A DNA stretch of 64,000 nt from Burkholderia pyrrocinia. GTDB taxonomy: Bacteria > Pseudomonadota > Gammaproteobacteria > Burkholderiales > Burkholderiaceae. Of the stretch, positions 46,648-54,711 are shown piece after piece. The stretch covers positions 2,976,001 through 3,040,000 of the forward strand of contig NZ_CP024903.1 of NCBI RefSeq assembly GCF_003330765.1, written 5' to 3'. The notes beneath the pieces were generated by a model that was not told where the DNA came from, did not search any database, and was given only the letters and a program-made list of their open reading frames with translations. The first letter of the stretch is position 1. Each line of letters opens with the position of its first letter. A program made the position numbers and the translations under genes.

Positions 46648-48006
46648 ATGGACAACACCACGCCCAACCTTGCAACGGACCGCGCGCCGCGCATGCCGCG
46701 CATCGTGATCGTCGGCGGCGGCGCCGGCGGCCTGCAGCTCGCCACGCGTCTCGGCGATACGGTCGGACGCCGCGGGCAAGCCGAAGTCGTGCTCGTCGAC
46801 CGCTACCCGACGCACTTCTGGAAGCCGCTGCTGCACGAAGCCGCGTCGGGCCATCGCGACCCGGCGTCCCACACGATCGAATACGCGGCGCAGGCGAAGC
46901 GCCACGGTTTCCGCTTCGTGCAGGGCGCGCTGCAGCGGGTCGACCGCGCCGCCCGCACGGCGACGATCGCCGCCGTGCAGGACGCCGACGGCACCGAAAT
47001 CCTGCCGCAGCGCGAGCTCGGCTATGACGATCTCGTGCTGGCGGTCGGCAGCGTGACGAACTTCTTCAACGTGCCGGGCGCTGCGCGCCATGCGCTGCCG
47101 CTCGAAAACCTCGACCAGGCCGAGGATTTCCGCCGGAAGTTCCTCGCGGCGTGCACGAAGGCGAATCACCAGGCCGAGCAGCATCCGGCACGGCGCGCGG
47201 CGCCGATCTGCGTCAACGTGATCGGCGCGGGCGCGACCGGCGTCGAGCTGGCCGCCGCGCTGCGGCACGCGATCCAGCAACTGACGACATACCGTTTCAA
47301 GGCACTGGTATCCGCACGCGACGTGCACATCCGGCTGATCGAAGGCGGCCCGCGCATCTTGCCGGCGCTCGACGCGCGGCTGTCCGGAAAGATGCACGTG
47401 CAGCTTCGCGCGCTGAACGTCGACGTTCTGACAGACACGCGCGTGGCGGAGGTCGGCGCGGATGCCGTGACGACCGCGACGGGCGAACGGCTCGCTAGCG
47501 ACATCACGATCTGGGCGGCCGGCGTCGCGGGGCCCGCGATCCTGCGGGAGATCGGTGACATCGCGCTCAATCGGGCGAACCAGGTGATCGTGACCGACAC
47601 GTTGCAGACGCCGGACGATCCCCATGTGTATGCGTTCGGCGATTGCGCCGCGTGCCCGTCGGCCGGCGCGAGCGGCTTCCTGCCGCCGCGCGCGCAGGTC
47701 GCGCACCAGCAGGCCGTGTATCTGATCCACGCATTCGCGCGCCGTGTCGCCGGCAAGCCGGTGGCGGGCTTCACGTTCCACGACGCGGGCACCGTCGTGT
47801 CGCTCGGGCAGGCCGGCGCCGTGTACCAGGCCGACCTCGGCGTGCGTTCGCGCTCGCTGATCGTCGACGGGCTCGCCGCGATCGGCCTGTACAAGTTCCT
47901 GTACCGCAAGCACCTGTTCAGCGTATACGGGCTGAAGCGCGCGCTGTTCCAGTCGCTGAGCCACTGGCTGCAAAGCCGCAACCAGCCGTCGATCAAGCTG
48001 CACTGA
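46648..48006 (+). CDS. ndh: Type II NADH:quinone oxidoreductase
   Basis: 452-residue non-proton-pumping NADH dehydrogenase on the cytoplasmic face of the inner membrane. The FAD motif VGGGAGGLQLATRLG lies at about 21-35 and the NADH motif NVIGAGATGVELAAAL at about 191-206. AFGDCAACP is the flavin-binding C-terminal motif. The tail (about 410-452, SLIVDGLAAIGLYKFLYRKHLF) is the amphipathic membrane-binding region. Controlled, by position, by the divergent LysR protein. Followed by a strong terminator. Confidence 0.93.
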   Translation: MDNTTPNLATDRAPRMPRIVIVGGGAGGLQLATRLGDTVGRRGQAEVVLVDRYPTHFWKPLLHEAASGHRDPASHTIEYAAQAKRHGFRFVQGALQRVDRAARTATIAAVQDADGTEILPQRELGYDDLVLAVGSVTNFFNVPGAARHALPLENLDQAEDFRRKFLAACTKANHQAEQHPARRAAPICVNVIGAGATGVELAAALRHAIQQLTTYRFKALVSARDVHIRLIEGGPRILPALDARLSGKMHVQLRALNVDVLTDTRVAEVGADAVTTATGERLASDITIWAAGVAGPAILREIGDIALNRANQVIVTDTLQTPDDPHVYAFGDCAACPSAGASGFLPPRAQVAHQQAVYLIHAFARRVAGKPVAGFTFHDAGTVVSLGQAGAVYQADLGVRSRSLIVDGLAAIGLYKFLYRKHLFSVYGLKRALFQSLSHWLQSRNQPSIKLH

Positions 48007-48033
48007 TCAACGGCTGACACGCAGCATCGCAAG

Positions 48034-48073
48034 ACGGCGTATCGGGCACGCATCGCCCGGTACGCCGTTTTTT
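48034..48073 (+). terminator. Rho-independent terminator after ndh
   Basis: Fourteen-base stem ACGGCGTATCGGGC/GCCCGGTACGCCGT (one T-G pair) with a 6-base loop, followed by a run of T. Confidence 0.88.
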
Positions 48074-48223
48074 ATTTGCACATCTCCGGTGCATTCGCAG
48101 CGTGCGCGAGTCTGGTACATCACATTGAAGGCCGTCGATACGATGCCTTTCGCGCGGAAAACGCCGCATGACACGCATCCCGCGCCCACTCTGGCTCGCC
48201 ACCCCATTCATTAGTCGAATCGT

Positions 48224-48252
48224 ATGAGTCGGATATAAATATTAATTGGTCG
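48224..48252. promoter_or_regulatory. Shared regulatory motif, copy 2
   Basis: ATGAGTCG-GA-TATAAATATTAATTG-GTCG, 77 bases before the GTG of the HAD-like gene, at nearly the same distance and in the same orientation as copy 1 before ndh. Confidence 0.6.
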
Positions 48253-48329
48253 CGTTTTCCGGATCGACGCTAAGGTGTGTGGCATTCCCGTCGGCGAACG
48301 GATCATCACGTCTCTGAAGAGGAATCACC

Positions 48330-48764
48330 GTGGTTATCGAAGCCATCGTCACCCGTCTCGACGCTGCATTCGCGCAGATCGAAGCGACACCGGATTCGCG
48401 CGAAGCGCGCGATCAGCGCGACGCGATCATCCAGTGGCTCGATCGCGCGTCGGAAGAAGGATATCGACTCGGTCTCGTCACGACGCTGCCGGCCGCACGG
48501 CTCAGCGACATGTTCGAAGGCCAGTTCGGCCGCGCGAACCTCGACCGCTTCTCGGTCGTCGTCACGGACGCCAATAAGCAGGACTCCGGATCAAAGCAGC
48601 ATCCTTTCGACGTCGCGCTGCAAGCGCTCGGCGTGCCGCCCGAACGTGCGGTGGCGATTGCGAGCAGCGAACCGGAACGCCGCGAAGCCGAACATTTCGG
48701 CCTGTCGCGCTGCGTGAGCATCACCGACACGGTGCGATCGATCGCATCGGCTGGCCTGCACTGA
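48330..48764 (+). CDS. HAD-like protein lacking the catalytic N-terminal motif
   Basis: 144-residue protein. The middle and end resemble the Rossmann core of haloacid dehalogenase-like phosphatases: a threonine after a beta strand (GLVTTLP), a variable FSVVVTDANK segment, then KQHPFDVALQALGVPPERAVAIASSEPERREAEHFGL, in which the usual GDS-type acidic loop is degenerate. Motif I (DxDxT) is absent, replaced by a helical N-terminus, so phosphatase activity is doubtful. The GTG start has AGAGGA upstream. The shared motif upstream links it to the ndh regulon. Confidence 0.65.
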   Translation: MVIEAIVTRLDAAFAQIEATPDSREARDQRDAIIQWLDRASEEGYRLGLVTTLPAARLSDMFEGQFGRANLDRFSVVVTDANKQDSGSKQHPFDVALQALGVPPERAVAIASSEPERREAEHFGLSRCVSITDTVRSIASAGLH

Positions 48765-48910
48765 ACGCGGGCACGCGGGCCGGCGGCGGCCGGCCGCAAT
48801 CCGACGATTGCCAGGCCGCGTGCGGCGGCGCGAAGATCGCGCCGGGCAGCCACTTTCACGACTACGCAGGGTTGCAGCGGTGTGACGAGTATCCGTGATG
48901 CATGGCGGCA

Positions 48911-49300
48911 TCAGTCGGTGACGAACCCGGCCAGATTCACGCGTATCGGCTTGCCGAGCGTGCGCGCGACCGGGGAGGCGCGCACGACGTCACGAACCCG
49001 TGCCTGCCCTGATGCCGACAACGCTTCCGCGAAGCGCAGCGATACGTTGAAGACGGTTTCGCTGCCGAGGCGGTCGACGACGACTTCCACCGTTGCGTCA
49101 GGGAGCGTTACCTGCTCCCGTTCGGCGGCCATGTCGAGCGGCATGCAGATACAGGCAGCGAGCGCGCTCTCGAGCAGTTCGTGCGGCCGCATGCCGGCAT
49201 CGCCGCCCTTGCCGTCCTTTCGCGTATCCGAACGCACGAAGCGGCATCCGTTACTGACTTCGACACTGTAGGGCTTGCCCGTTCGGGTGGCCGTGACCAT
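48911..49300 (-). CDS. OsmC/Ohr family protein
   Basis: 129-residue OsmC-fold protein (NGCRFVRSDTRKDGKGG, RPHELLESALAACICMPLDM). The family reduces organic hydroperoxides with a peroxidatic cysteine; here the candidate is in the AACIC segment, while the second cysteine of classical Ohr is not obvious, so peroxidase activity is uncertain. The ATG at 49300 with GGAG at 6 bases is preferred over one two codons earlier. Single gene. Confidence 0.85.
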   Translation of the reverse strand: MVTATRTGKPYSVEVSNGCRFVRSDTRKDGKGGDAGMRPHELLESALAACICMPLDMAAEREQVTLPDATVEVVVDRLGSETVFNVSLRFAEALSASGQARVRDVVRASPVARTLGKPIRVNLAGFVTD

Positions 49301-49579
49301 GTGCATCTCCGGTTGAACGATGCCTGCAGGTTAAGGCGACGCGATCGACGCTGGAAGGCAACGATCGATACCGGAATCCGTCGTAACCGGCTCAGCGACG
49401 CTCGACAGCCGGACGACGCGCTGCTGCAGATGATGGACCGGTGAATCGCCGCAGCAGTGGCGCAGCCGGCGGCCTGCGCGGGCGGCAAGCGTCGCGCGCG
49501 GATGAGCGGGTGACGCAGCCGCGTCGCCAACGAACTCGCGTCCGCCCGCGCGGTCGAACGTGCATCGCCGGAGAACTCG

Positions 49580-49879
49580 ATGAAACGCGTTGCCACTGTC
49601 GCTGTACTGACCCTGCTTGCCGCCGTCAGCTTGCCGGCAGCCGCCGGCGCACCCTCCGGCGCCGCCGCGCCGGTTCCAGCGCACGCAAAAAATTGCGTCC
49701 CGTCCCGGGACGTCACGCATGACGCCCGCTCGCCATCAAAGGCGCCGCCGATCCGCGTATGCGTCGGCGATTCCGATACGCAACTGAACCTGCCGTGGTT
49801 CCTGACCGATGTCCTCACCGCGGTGGATACGCACCAATCGGCCGGCGACCTGCTGCACAAGATGCGCAACGATTTCTGA
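49580..49879 (+). CDS. Small exported hypothetical protein
   Basis: 99-residue protein with a clear signal peptide (MKRVATVAVLTLLAAVSLPAA, cleavage near AAAGA) and a mature part of about 75 residues with two cysteines (KNCVPS, RVCVGD) that could pair in the periplasm. The remainder is polar and ends HKMRNDF. GGAGA precedes the ATG. I do not recognise the family. Confidence 0.6.
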   Translation: MKRVATVAVLTLLAAVSLPAAAGAPSGAAAPVPAHAKNCVPSRDVTHDARSPSKAPPIRVCVGDSDTQLNLPWFLTDVLTAVDTHQSAGDLLHKMRNDF

Positions 49880-49939
49880 ATCGCGGCGGGCCCGACGTAG
49901 CGGCCAGCCACGTCCCTGTGTTCACCCACACCGCATCGT

Positions 49940-50173
49940 TCATTCAACGTCAGACCGCTTCAGCACCTGCATAAAAGTGCCGGCGATACCGGCACGCATC
50001 GCGGGGTCGGCAATACGATCGAGCAGCGACAGCATTTTCTTTCGTTCACCTTTCGATAGCGGTCAGTGTCCTCCGCTGATGGCGACCGTACCGCGCAGCG
50101 ACCGCTCGCGCGCCGCCGGCAAATCGCCGGGAACGGCACCTTGCGAAAATATTTCCTGTCGAGACGCAATCAC
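49940..50173 (-). pseudogene. Small gene split by an in-frame TGA
   Basis: A GTG-started frame (50173, GGAG just upstream) of 36 codons ends in TGA (50065-50063). The same frame then continues through KGERKKMLSLLDRIADPA ... FMQVLKRSDVE to a second stop at 49942-49940. The second part has strongly protein-like composition and its own ATG at 50035 with AAGGTGA upstream. The simplest reading is a protein of about 77 residues with a nonsense mutation; two tiny overlapping-function ORFs are the alternative. No family recognised. Confidence 0.4.
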
Positions 50174-50225
50174 AAAACTCCACCATTTGTTGAATAACAA
50201 TATTTCGTAATCTCGCGCCACATCT

Positions 50226-50306
50226 TATACTTGCCGCGCACCATCCTCGTGCCAAGAGACGGTGTCTTTCGTCCCGGCCGCACTACCATGCGGTCGGGTT
50301 TTTTTT
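50226..50306 (+). ncRNA. Candidate small RNA with its own terminator
   Basis: A -10-like TATACT (50226-50231) is followed about 40 bases later by a strong terminator: CCCGGCCGCA/TGCGGTCGGG stem (50273-50298, one G-T pair) and eight T residues (50299-50306). No plus-strand gene ends nearby, since the closest stops at 49879, so the terminator probably closes a short RNA of about 65-70 nt. The -35 is weak. It could also be the 5' leader of the EAL gene with an attenuator. Confidence 0.45.
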
Positions 50307-50543
50307 CGGTGCGCTACGTCAATATACATGCGCAACATGCACATGTTATAGAGGCAAGCCTCCGAACGAATGGCCGATCGAGACGGTGCGTTTTATGCCC
50401 ATCGCAGCCGTTGAATCGATTAGCATCCCGATTACCGGCGCGCACCGCCTTGCCCGAACCCGGCATGACGCATGCGCGCCGTTTGTACATCGACCGGTTC
50501 TTCCTGCCGCTCCATGCGCACCACACCAAAGGCAACCGCGGGA

Positions 50544-52118
50544 ATGTCGGCACTCACGCCAGGCTCGAAGCCAGTTTTCCAGCGCAGCGGCGCGTGGCCG
50601 CGGGTTGTCTTTTTCGTCGCCGTGATCGTTTGCGTGCTGGTGCCCGCATTCGCGATCGCGCTTGCCGATCGCTACGCGCGCGATGCCGTCACCACGCATG
50701 AACGCATCGTCGCGAACGACATCGTGGCCTCGGTGGATCGCATCCTGGACGGCGCTCGCCTGCGACATTCGGACGAACTGACCGCGCTCGTCGGGCGGCC
50801 ATGCACGTCGGTATTCCGGACGCTGGCCGAAGTGGGCACGCGCCTGCGCTACCTGCGCGCCGTCGCCCTGGTGAACGACGGCCGCGTCACGTGCTCGTCG
50901 GCGCTCGGCGCGATCGACTTGCCGCTCGACGCCTACACGCGCGAACCGGAACCGGGATCGACGATCGTCACGCTGCTGCGCCAGACGCCGTTTCAGCACG
51001 GCATTCCGGTGCTGTCGGTGTTTCGTGCCACCGCGCACGGCGCGGGTGTCCTGTACCTGATCGAGGGCGACTATGTGGCCGATGCGCTCGCGCACAGCGC
51101 CCGCGACGGCGCGGAAACCGCGACGCTGTCGATCGCGGGTTCGGGCCGTCTCGACCAGCACGGGAAGTTCGCGCTGGAATCGGCGCCGGGCCCCGCAGGC
51201 GGAAGCGCGATCGCGTCGCACCGCTGGCCGTTCACGGTGTCGGTCGTCGCGTCGACGCACCATGCATCGCAGGTCCAGCGCCACTATCGGCTGCTCTGCG
51301 CGATGATCGTGCTGCTGGCGGACAGCCTCGTGATGGCCGCCTACCTGCTGGCGATGGCGCCGCGGCGGCTGTTGCTGAAGGCCGTTCGCCACGCGCTCAG
51401 GCGCAACGAGTTCCATGTCGTCTACCAGCCGATCGTCGACGTGCAGACACGCAGGACGGTCGGCGTCGAGGCGCTGCTGCGCTGGCACCATCCCAAGTGG
51501 GGGGCCATCAGCCCGGCCGTGTTCATCCCGCAGGTCGAATCGAGCGCGATCCTGCCGAAGGTGACCGAATTCGTGCTGCGGACGGCCGTGTCCGAATTGG
51601 CCGCGCTGACGCCGCCTGCACCGCTGCGCATCGCCGTGAACATCGCGCCGAAGGATCTCGAACGCGCGCGGTTCGTGTCCGTCGTCGAAGAAGCGATCCG
51701 CTCGCTGCCGCCCGGCTCTACGCTGGTGCTCGAAGTCACGGAGCGCATCCTGCTCGAGAAGAACGCGCGGACCACCGCGATCTTCCATGCGCTGCGGTCG
51801 AAAGGCGCGAAGTTCGCGATCGACGATTTCGGCACGCATCACAGCAATCTCGACATGCTGTCGCGCTTTCCGTTCGACTACGTGAAGATCGATCGCCAGT
51901 TCGTGGCGCAACTGAACGGCGGCGGTGCGGGATTGATCGAGGGTATCGCGGCCGTCGCGCACCACTACGACCTGAAGATCATCGCGGAGGGCGTGGAGAC
52001 GGAAGCGCAGCATCGCGCGCTGCATGCGGTCGGGATTCAATACGCGCAGGGCTACCTGTATCAGCGGCCGCAGCGCGCGGAGAACCTGAAGCGCGATTTC
52101 GCGTGGGCGTCGGTGTAG
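50544..52118 (+). CDS. CSS-motif EAL-domain c-di-GMP phosphodiesterase
   Basis: About 524-residue inner-membrane protein. A first membrane span (about 20-40, WPRVVFFVAVIVCVLVPAF) precedes a periplasmic CSS domain (about 45-245) that has the redox-sensing VTCSS motif and a partner cysteine in RPCTSVFR. A second span follows (about 250-275), then a cytoplasmic EAL domain. Catalytic residues are present: VEALLRW, NIAP, EVTER, DDFGT, YVKID, AEGVET. The enzyme degrades c-di-GMP and should respond to periplasmic disulfide formation. The start is uncertain: ATGs at 50472, 50514 and 50544 all lack strong ribosome sites. Confidence 0.88.
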   Translation: MSALTPGSKPVFQRSGAWPRVVFFVAVIVCVLVPAFAIALADRYARDAVTTHERIVANDIVASVDRILDGARLRHSDELTALVGRPCTSVFRTLAEVGTRLRYLRAVALVNDGRVTCSSALGAIDLPLDAYTREPEPGSTIVTLLRQTPFQHGIPVLSVFRATAHGAGVLYLIEGDYVADALAHSARDGAETATLSIAGSGRLDQHGKFALESAPGPAGGSAIASHRWPFTVSVVASTHHASQVQRHYRLLCAMIVLLADSLVMAAYLLAMAPRRLLLKAVRHALRRNEFHVVYQPIVDVQTRRTVGVEALLRWHHPKWGAISPAVFIPQVESSAILPKVTEFVLRTAVSELAALTPPAPLRIAVNIAPKDLERARFVSVVEEAIRSLPPGSTLVLEVTERILLEKNARTTAIFHALRSKGAKFAIDDFGTHHSNLDMLSRFPFDYVKIDRQFVAQLNGGGAGLIEGIAAVAHHYDLKIIAEGVETEAQHRALHAVGIQYAQGYLYQRPQRAENLKRDFAWASV

Positions 52119-52156
52119 GGGTAGCGTCGCCGCGCCGCACGCTCGATCCTGCGCGG

Positions 52157-52348
52157 ACACCTTCAGCAGTGCGACGTAATGCGCCTTCGTATCCGCGCCG
52201 TAGTGCATCGTCGGAAACGAAATCGACAGCCCCGCGATCGCACGATCGAAACGGTCGAACACGGGCACCGCGAGACACAGCAGGCCGTCTTGCCGCTCCT
52301 CGTTGTCCTCGCCGTAGTCCTGCTGCCGCTCGTGCGAGTGCGGCGACG
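52157..52348 (-). pseudogene. Fragment of an IclR-type regulator
   Basis: Minus-strand coding remnant of about 60 residues from the C-terminal effector domain of an IclR protein: EDNEERQDGLLCLAVPVFDR and GLSISFPTMHYG are the recognisable family segments. Both the DNA-binding part and the C-terminus are missing, and there is a stop immediately upstream. It lies between the EAL gene and the run of small genes, marking a recombination boundary. Confidence 0.7.
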
Positions 52349-52349
52349 A

Positions 52350-52691
52350 TCAGACCTGCTCCCGAAGGTAACGGATGCACCTCATCCGCAGACTCAACCG
52401 ATCCGCGAGTGCGTCCGGTGGCGGGGGCGTCGGATCCGTCTCCGCACTGACAAGCGGCTCTGCAAACGCAGCGTTGTCGACCGGGCGCACCGACTTCGCG
52501 ATCTGAAGCGACGCATGACCTATCCAGATGCGATCGCGCCACTCGCAATTCGCACGATGGATGACAAGCCATGCTTGCAGCGATTCGACGAGTTCAAACG
52601 GCGACAGCCACTCACGAGTCCGCCTTTGAGTGACGAGTTGCAGGACAACAAGGAAATAGAGCAGATCTACGTACTTGGCCGGGACGCGCAT
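52350..52691 (-). CDS. Hypothetical protein
   Basis: 113-residue protein of unknown function. The N-terminus MRVPAKYVDLLYFLVVLQL is hydrophobic and could be an uncleaved anchor or part of a folded core. The segment TREWLSPFELVESLQAWLVIHR looks like a helical soluble domain. The C-terminal third is Pro-rich (TDPTPPPPD). The ATG at 52691 is chosen over the longer frame to 52775, which overlaps the next small gene. First of a series of small minus-strand genes. Confidence 0.5.
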   Translation of the reverse strand: MRVPAKYVDLLYFLVVLQLVTQRRTREWLSPFELVESLQAWLVIHRANCEWRDRIWIGHASLQIAKSVRPVDNAAFAEPLVSAETDPTPPPPDALADRLSLRMRCIRYLREQV

Positions 52692-52737
52692 GGTCCATCT
52701 TCTCGTTGTCGATGCTCGCGAGTGCGTCGGCGTCGGC

Positions 52738-52944
52738 TCATCCCTGGATGCTGAGCGCCTTCTCGAGCGCGGCAATCAATTTGAACGCGTCGTCCCGCCC
52801 GATCAGAAAACCGCGGCTGGTGTACTCGCATCCGAACGCATAGAAGCTCGGCAGCAGTGTCACCATGTCCTTCTGCTGATCGAAATCGACTTCGCATTTT
52901 GTCAGCGGGAAAAACGGGGGCTCTTCGACCGGGATGTTGTACAC
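52738..52944 (-). CDS. Small hypothetical protein
   Basis: 68-residue protein (MYNIPVEEPPFFPLTKCEVDF, then GCEYTSRGFLIGRDDAFKLIAALEKAL). It has a compact alpha/beta look and protein-like composition. It lies 9 bases after the bS21 gene and may be cotranscribed with it. No known domain. Confidence 0.6.
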   Translation of the reverse strand: MYNIPVEEPPFFPLTKCEVDFDQQKDMVTLLPSFYAFGCEYTSRGFLIGRDDAFKLIAALEKALSIQG

Positions 52945-52953
52945 GAAGCTCTC

Positions 52954-53166
52954 CTAGTACATTTTGCGGGGCGGCAACATGCGCTTCGCCCTCAAGCGTT
53001 GCCGGGCAACGGCGCTGGCCTTTTTCCGCTTGCGCTCCGTCGTGGGTTTTTCATAGCCGGTGCGACTGCGCAGCTCCCGGATCAGCCCGGTTTTCTCGAT
53101 GCCTCGCCGGAATCGACGGAGCGCGACATCGATCGGTTCGTTTACCTTGAGTGTGATAGTCGTCAT
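52954..53166 (-). CDS. rpsU: Ribosomal protein bS21 (additional copy)
   Basis: 70-residue bS21: [36 protein letters not shown], then the very basic C-terminus ([17 protein letters not shown]). It binds the 30S platform and influences initiation. A housekeeping rpsU is normally near dnaG/rpoD; this one lies among small accessory genes close to a cold shock gene, so it is likely an additional, possibly stress-specific paralogue. Intact and normal in length. Confidence 0.93.
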   Translation of the reverse strand: MTTITLKVNEPIDVALRRFRRGIEKTGLIRELRSRTGYEKPTTERKRKKASAVARQRLRAKRMLPPRKMY

Positions 53167-53199
53167 GCAGATCCTGTTTGGGTAGGTTTGAACGGAAAA

Positions 53200-53421
53200 C
53201 TAGCCGAGCTGTGTCATGACGGCACTCGCTATCCCGTCGGACTCGAACTCCGAATATCCGGCTCCGATCGATAGTGCGCGTACCGCCACGAACATTTGCA
53301 ACTCTTGTTGATGGCACAGCGCCGAATCGGCCATTTCGGCGGGCAAAATGGCGCCGGCCCAAGTGACCTCGTGTCGCCTGATCAGACCGAGTAGTTCGTC
53401 GATGATCATTTCGTCCTCCAA
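53200..53421 (-). CDS. Small hypothetical protein
   Basis: 73-residue acidic protein (MEDEMIIDELLGLIRRHEV ... GYSEFESDGIASAVMTQLG). It lies 33 bases before the bS21 gene on the same strand and may form a unit with it. No signal or recognised domain. An internal ATG (MIIDELL) is a possible alternative start. Confidence 0.55.
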   Translation of the reverse strand: MEDEMIIDELLGLIRRHEVTWAGAILPAEMADSALCHQQELQMFVAVRALSIGAGYSEFESDGIASAVMTQLG

Positions 53422-53456
53422 ATTGCCGATAAATCGCGTTGCCTGACCGGGTCGCG

Positions 53457-53741
53457 TCAGAGCGTGCTGGAAAAGAAACCCTGTTTGTCGCGATTGTCGT
53501 CGATGATGTTCTCGGCGTAGCGCAGCGAAGCACGACGTGCATCACCGGCGCTACCAAATGGAGAGTTGTCACGCAATCTGAAAGTCTGGCTCCGCGTCAG
53601 CGTGTCCGTGGTACCGCGAAGGCAAATCTTGACGGCCGCGTCGAAACCGGCATCGTAGTTATGCGGGCTGCCATCCAGTGCCGGCACGTGAGGGTAAATC
53701 AGTGGATAAATCTCGAATCCACGGTAGACATGCATGCTCAT
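53457..53741 (-). CDS. Small hypothetical protein
   Basis: 94-residue protein with the look of a family common in Burkholderia accessory regions (YRGFEIYPLIYPH, YDAGFDAAVKICLRG, GDARRASLRYAENIID): an antiparallel sheet followed by a helix, no known function. The ATG at 53741 has GAGGAG upstream; the longer frame to 53837 does not. Confidence 0.65.
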   Translation of the reverse strand: MSMHVYRGFEIYPLIYPHVPALDGSPHNYDAGFDAAVKICLRGTTDTLTRSQTFRLRDNSPFGSAGDARRASLRYAENIIDDNRDKQGFFSSTL

Positions 53742-54105
53742 GACAAACTCCTCGCGTTCGGCCGCGACGAATCGCATGGGCGAACACATCCGGCCAGTAT
53801 CGCCACTGCAAGGCGTGCCGGGGGGTGAAAGGGTCAACGGTGCAGCGCGTGAGAGGGGCGATGCAGCAAGAGGGCAGATGGAGGGACGAGCGCTCGGAGG
53901 GCTGATGATCGCTCAGATGAACCCATCATACGCGCATCGTTTATGGGGCGTCCAACTTATTCCCGACTGCACGCAACGACGCACGGGCGCACGACCGGCA
54001 GGCACGCGACGTCGGGTTACGACGAATCGGGCCGGGGCGCTGTCGCTTTGTTCATACAAAGATGCCCACGACGCCTCGTCGGAACGTAGCGGCTAATCCG
54101 ATCCG
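53742..54105. other. Gene-free stretch among small genes
   Basis: I see no supported gene, repeat or clear promoter here. A short CTTTG/CAAAG hairpin lies at 54047-54062. Confidence 0.4.
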
Positions 54106-54261
54106 CTACTGTGGAGCAAGCGGGCGCTTCTTCGTGCGCGATTTCGTGACAGAGGGGAGCTTGGGCGGTACCCAGTTCAATGCCGTGCCGAGCTTGGGCA
54201 GGGCCATGACATTCTTGGCACGCGGAGGCACCTTGTTACCGCGAGGTTGACTTCGGGTCAT
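54106..54261 (-). CDS. Small basic proline-rich protein
   Basis: 51-residue ORF starting at 54261 with AGGAG 7 bases upstream. Composition is basic and Pro-rich (TRSQPRGNKVPPRAKN, WVPPKLPSVTKSRTKKR), ending LAPQ. The strong ribosome site and its place in the run of minus-strand small genes support translation; it could be a nucleic-acid-binding peptide. Too short for standard gene callers. Confidence 0.5.
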   Translation of the reverse strand: MTRSQPRGNKVPPRAKNVMALPKLGTALNWVPPKLPSVTKSRTKKRPLAPQ

Positions 54262-54289
54262 GCAGGTTCTCCTGCTGCGCCGCTTGCGC

Positions 54290-54316
54290 GATCGGATGAG
54301 CCGGGCTCATCCGATC
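54290..54316. repeat. 27-base perfect palindrome near cspA
   Basis: GATCGGATGAGCC, one central base, GGCTCATCCGATC. Located about 190 bases downstream of the cspA stop and just upstream of the small basic protein's start. It lacks a U-tract on either side, so an operator or cruciform is as likely as a terminator. Confidence 0.5.
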
Positions 54317-54507
54317 AGGCACACGCGGCTGAACACGCGCGCTGCGAGGGAGTGCATCTGCAGCGCGCATGTTCGACGTCCGGATGCGAAAGGAGGCCCC
54401 GCAGGGCTTGCATCAAGGCGTGTTGCGTCCGCGACGAAGGTGCGGAATGCGTAAGAAGCGGCCGTGACGTGCGTCCCCGCGAACGGGGGGCTCACGACTC
54501 GCAGGAA

Positions 54508-54711
54508 TTACAGAGGGGTAATGTTCGAAGCCTGCAGGCCTTTGGGGCCGCTCTTCGTTTCGTAGCTGACTTTCTGGCCTTCGGCGAGGGTCTTGAAGCC
54601 GTCACCGCGAATCTCGGAGAAGTGCGCGAACAGATCGTCGCCGCCTTTGTCCGGCGTGATGAAACCAAAGCCCTTGCTGTCGTTGAACCACTTGACGGTA
54701 CCGGTATCCAT
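54508..54711 (-). CDS. cspA: Cold shock protein (CspA family)
   Basis: 67-residue single cold-shock domain with RNP1 KGFGFI (13-18) and RNP2 LFAHF (27-31); binds RNA or single-stranded DNA as an RNA chaperone. Starts [18 protein letters not shown] with AGGAG upstream. A leader of about 130 nt between promoter and start is typical of cold-induced csp mRNAs. Its promoter carries a palindrome in the spacer. Confidence 0.95.
   Translation of the reverse strand: MDTGTVKWFNDSKGFGFITPDKGGDDLFAHFSEIRGDGFKTLAEGQKVSYETKSGPKGLQASNITPL

Larger units (their letters stand above)
48007..48329. other. Intergenic region between ndh and the HAD-like gene
   Basis: Holds the ndh terminator and copy 2 of the shared regulatory motif. 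No gene is seen. Confidence 0.6.
49880..50543. other. Region between the exported protein and the EAL gene
   Basis: Contains a broken minus-strand small gene (49940-50173) and a candidate small RNA with a strong terminator (50226-50306). The rest is non-coding as far as I can see. Confidence 0.5.

Noticed and set aside
49977..49995. Minus-strand terminator GTGCCGG/CCGGCAC followed by TTTT
   Set aside because: It falls inside the coding part of the split small gene at 49940-50173, so the hairpin is probably incidental.
50346..52268. Minus-strand frame of 640 codons
   Set aside because: Only the first 30 or so codons (the IclR fragment) look like protein; the rest is antisense to the EAL gene.
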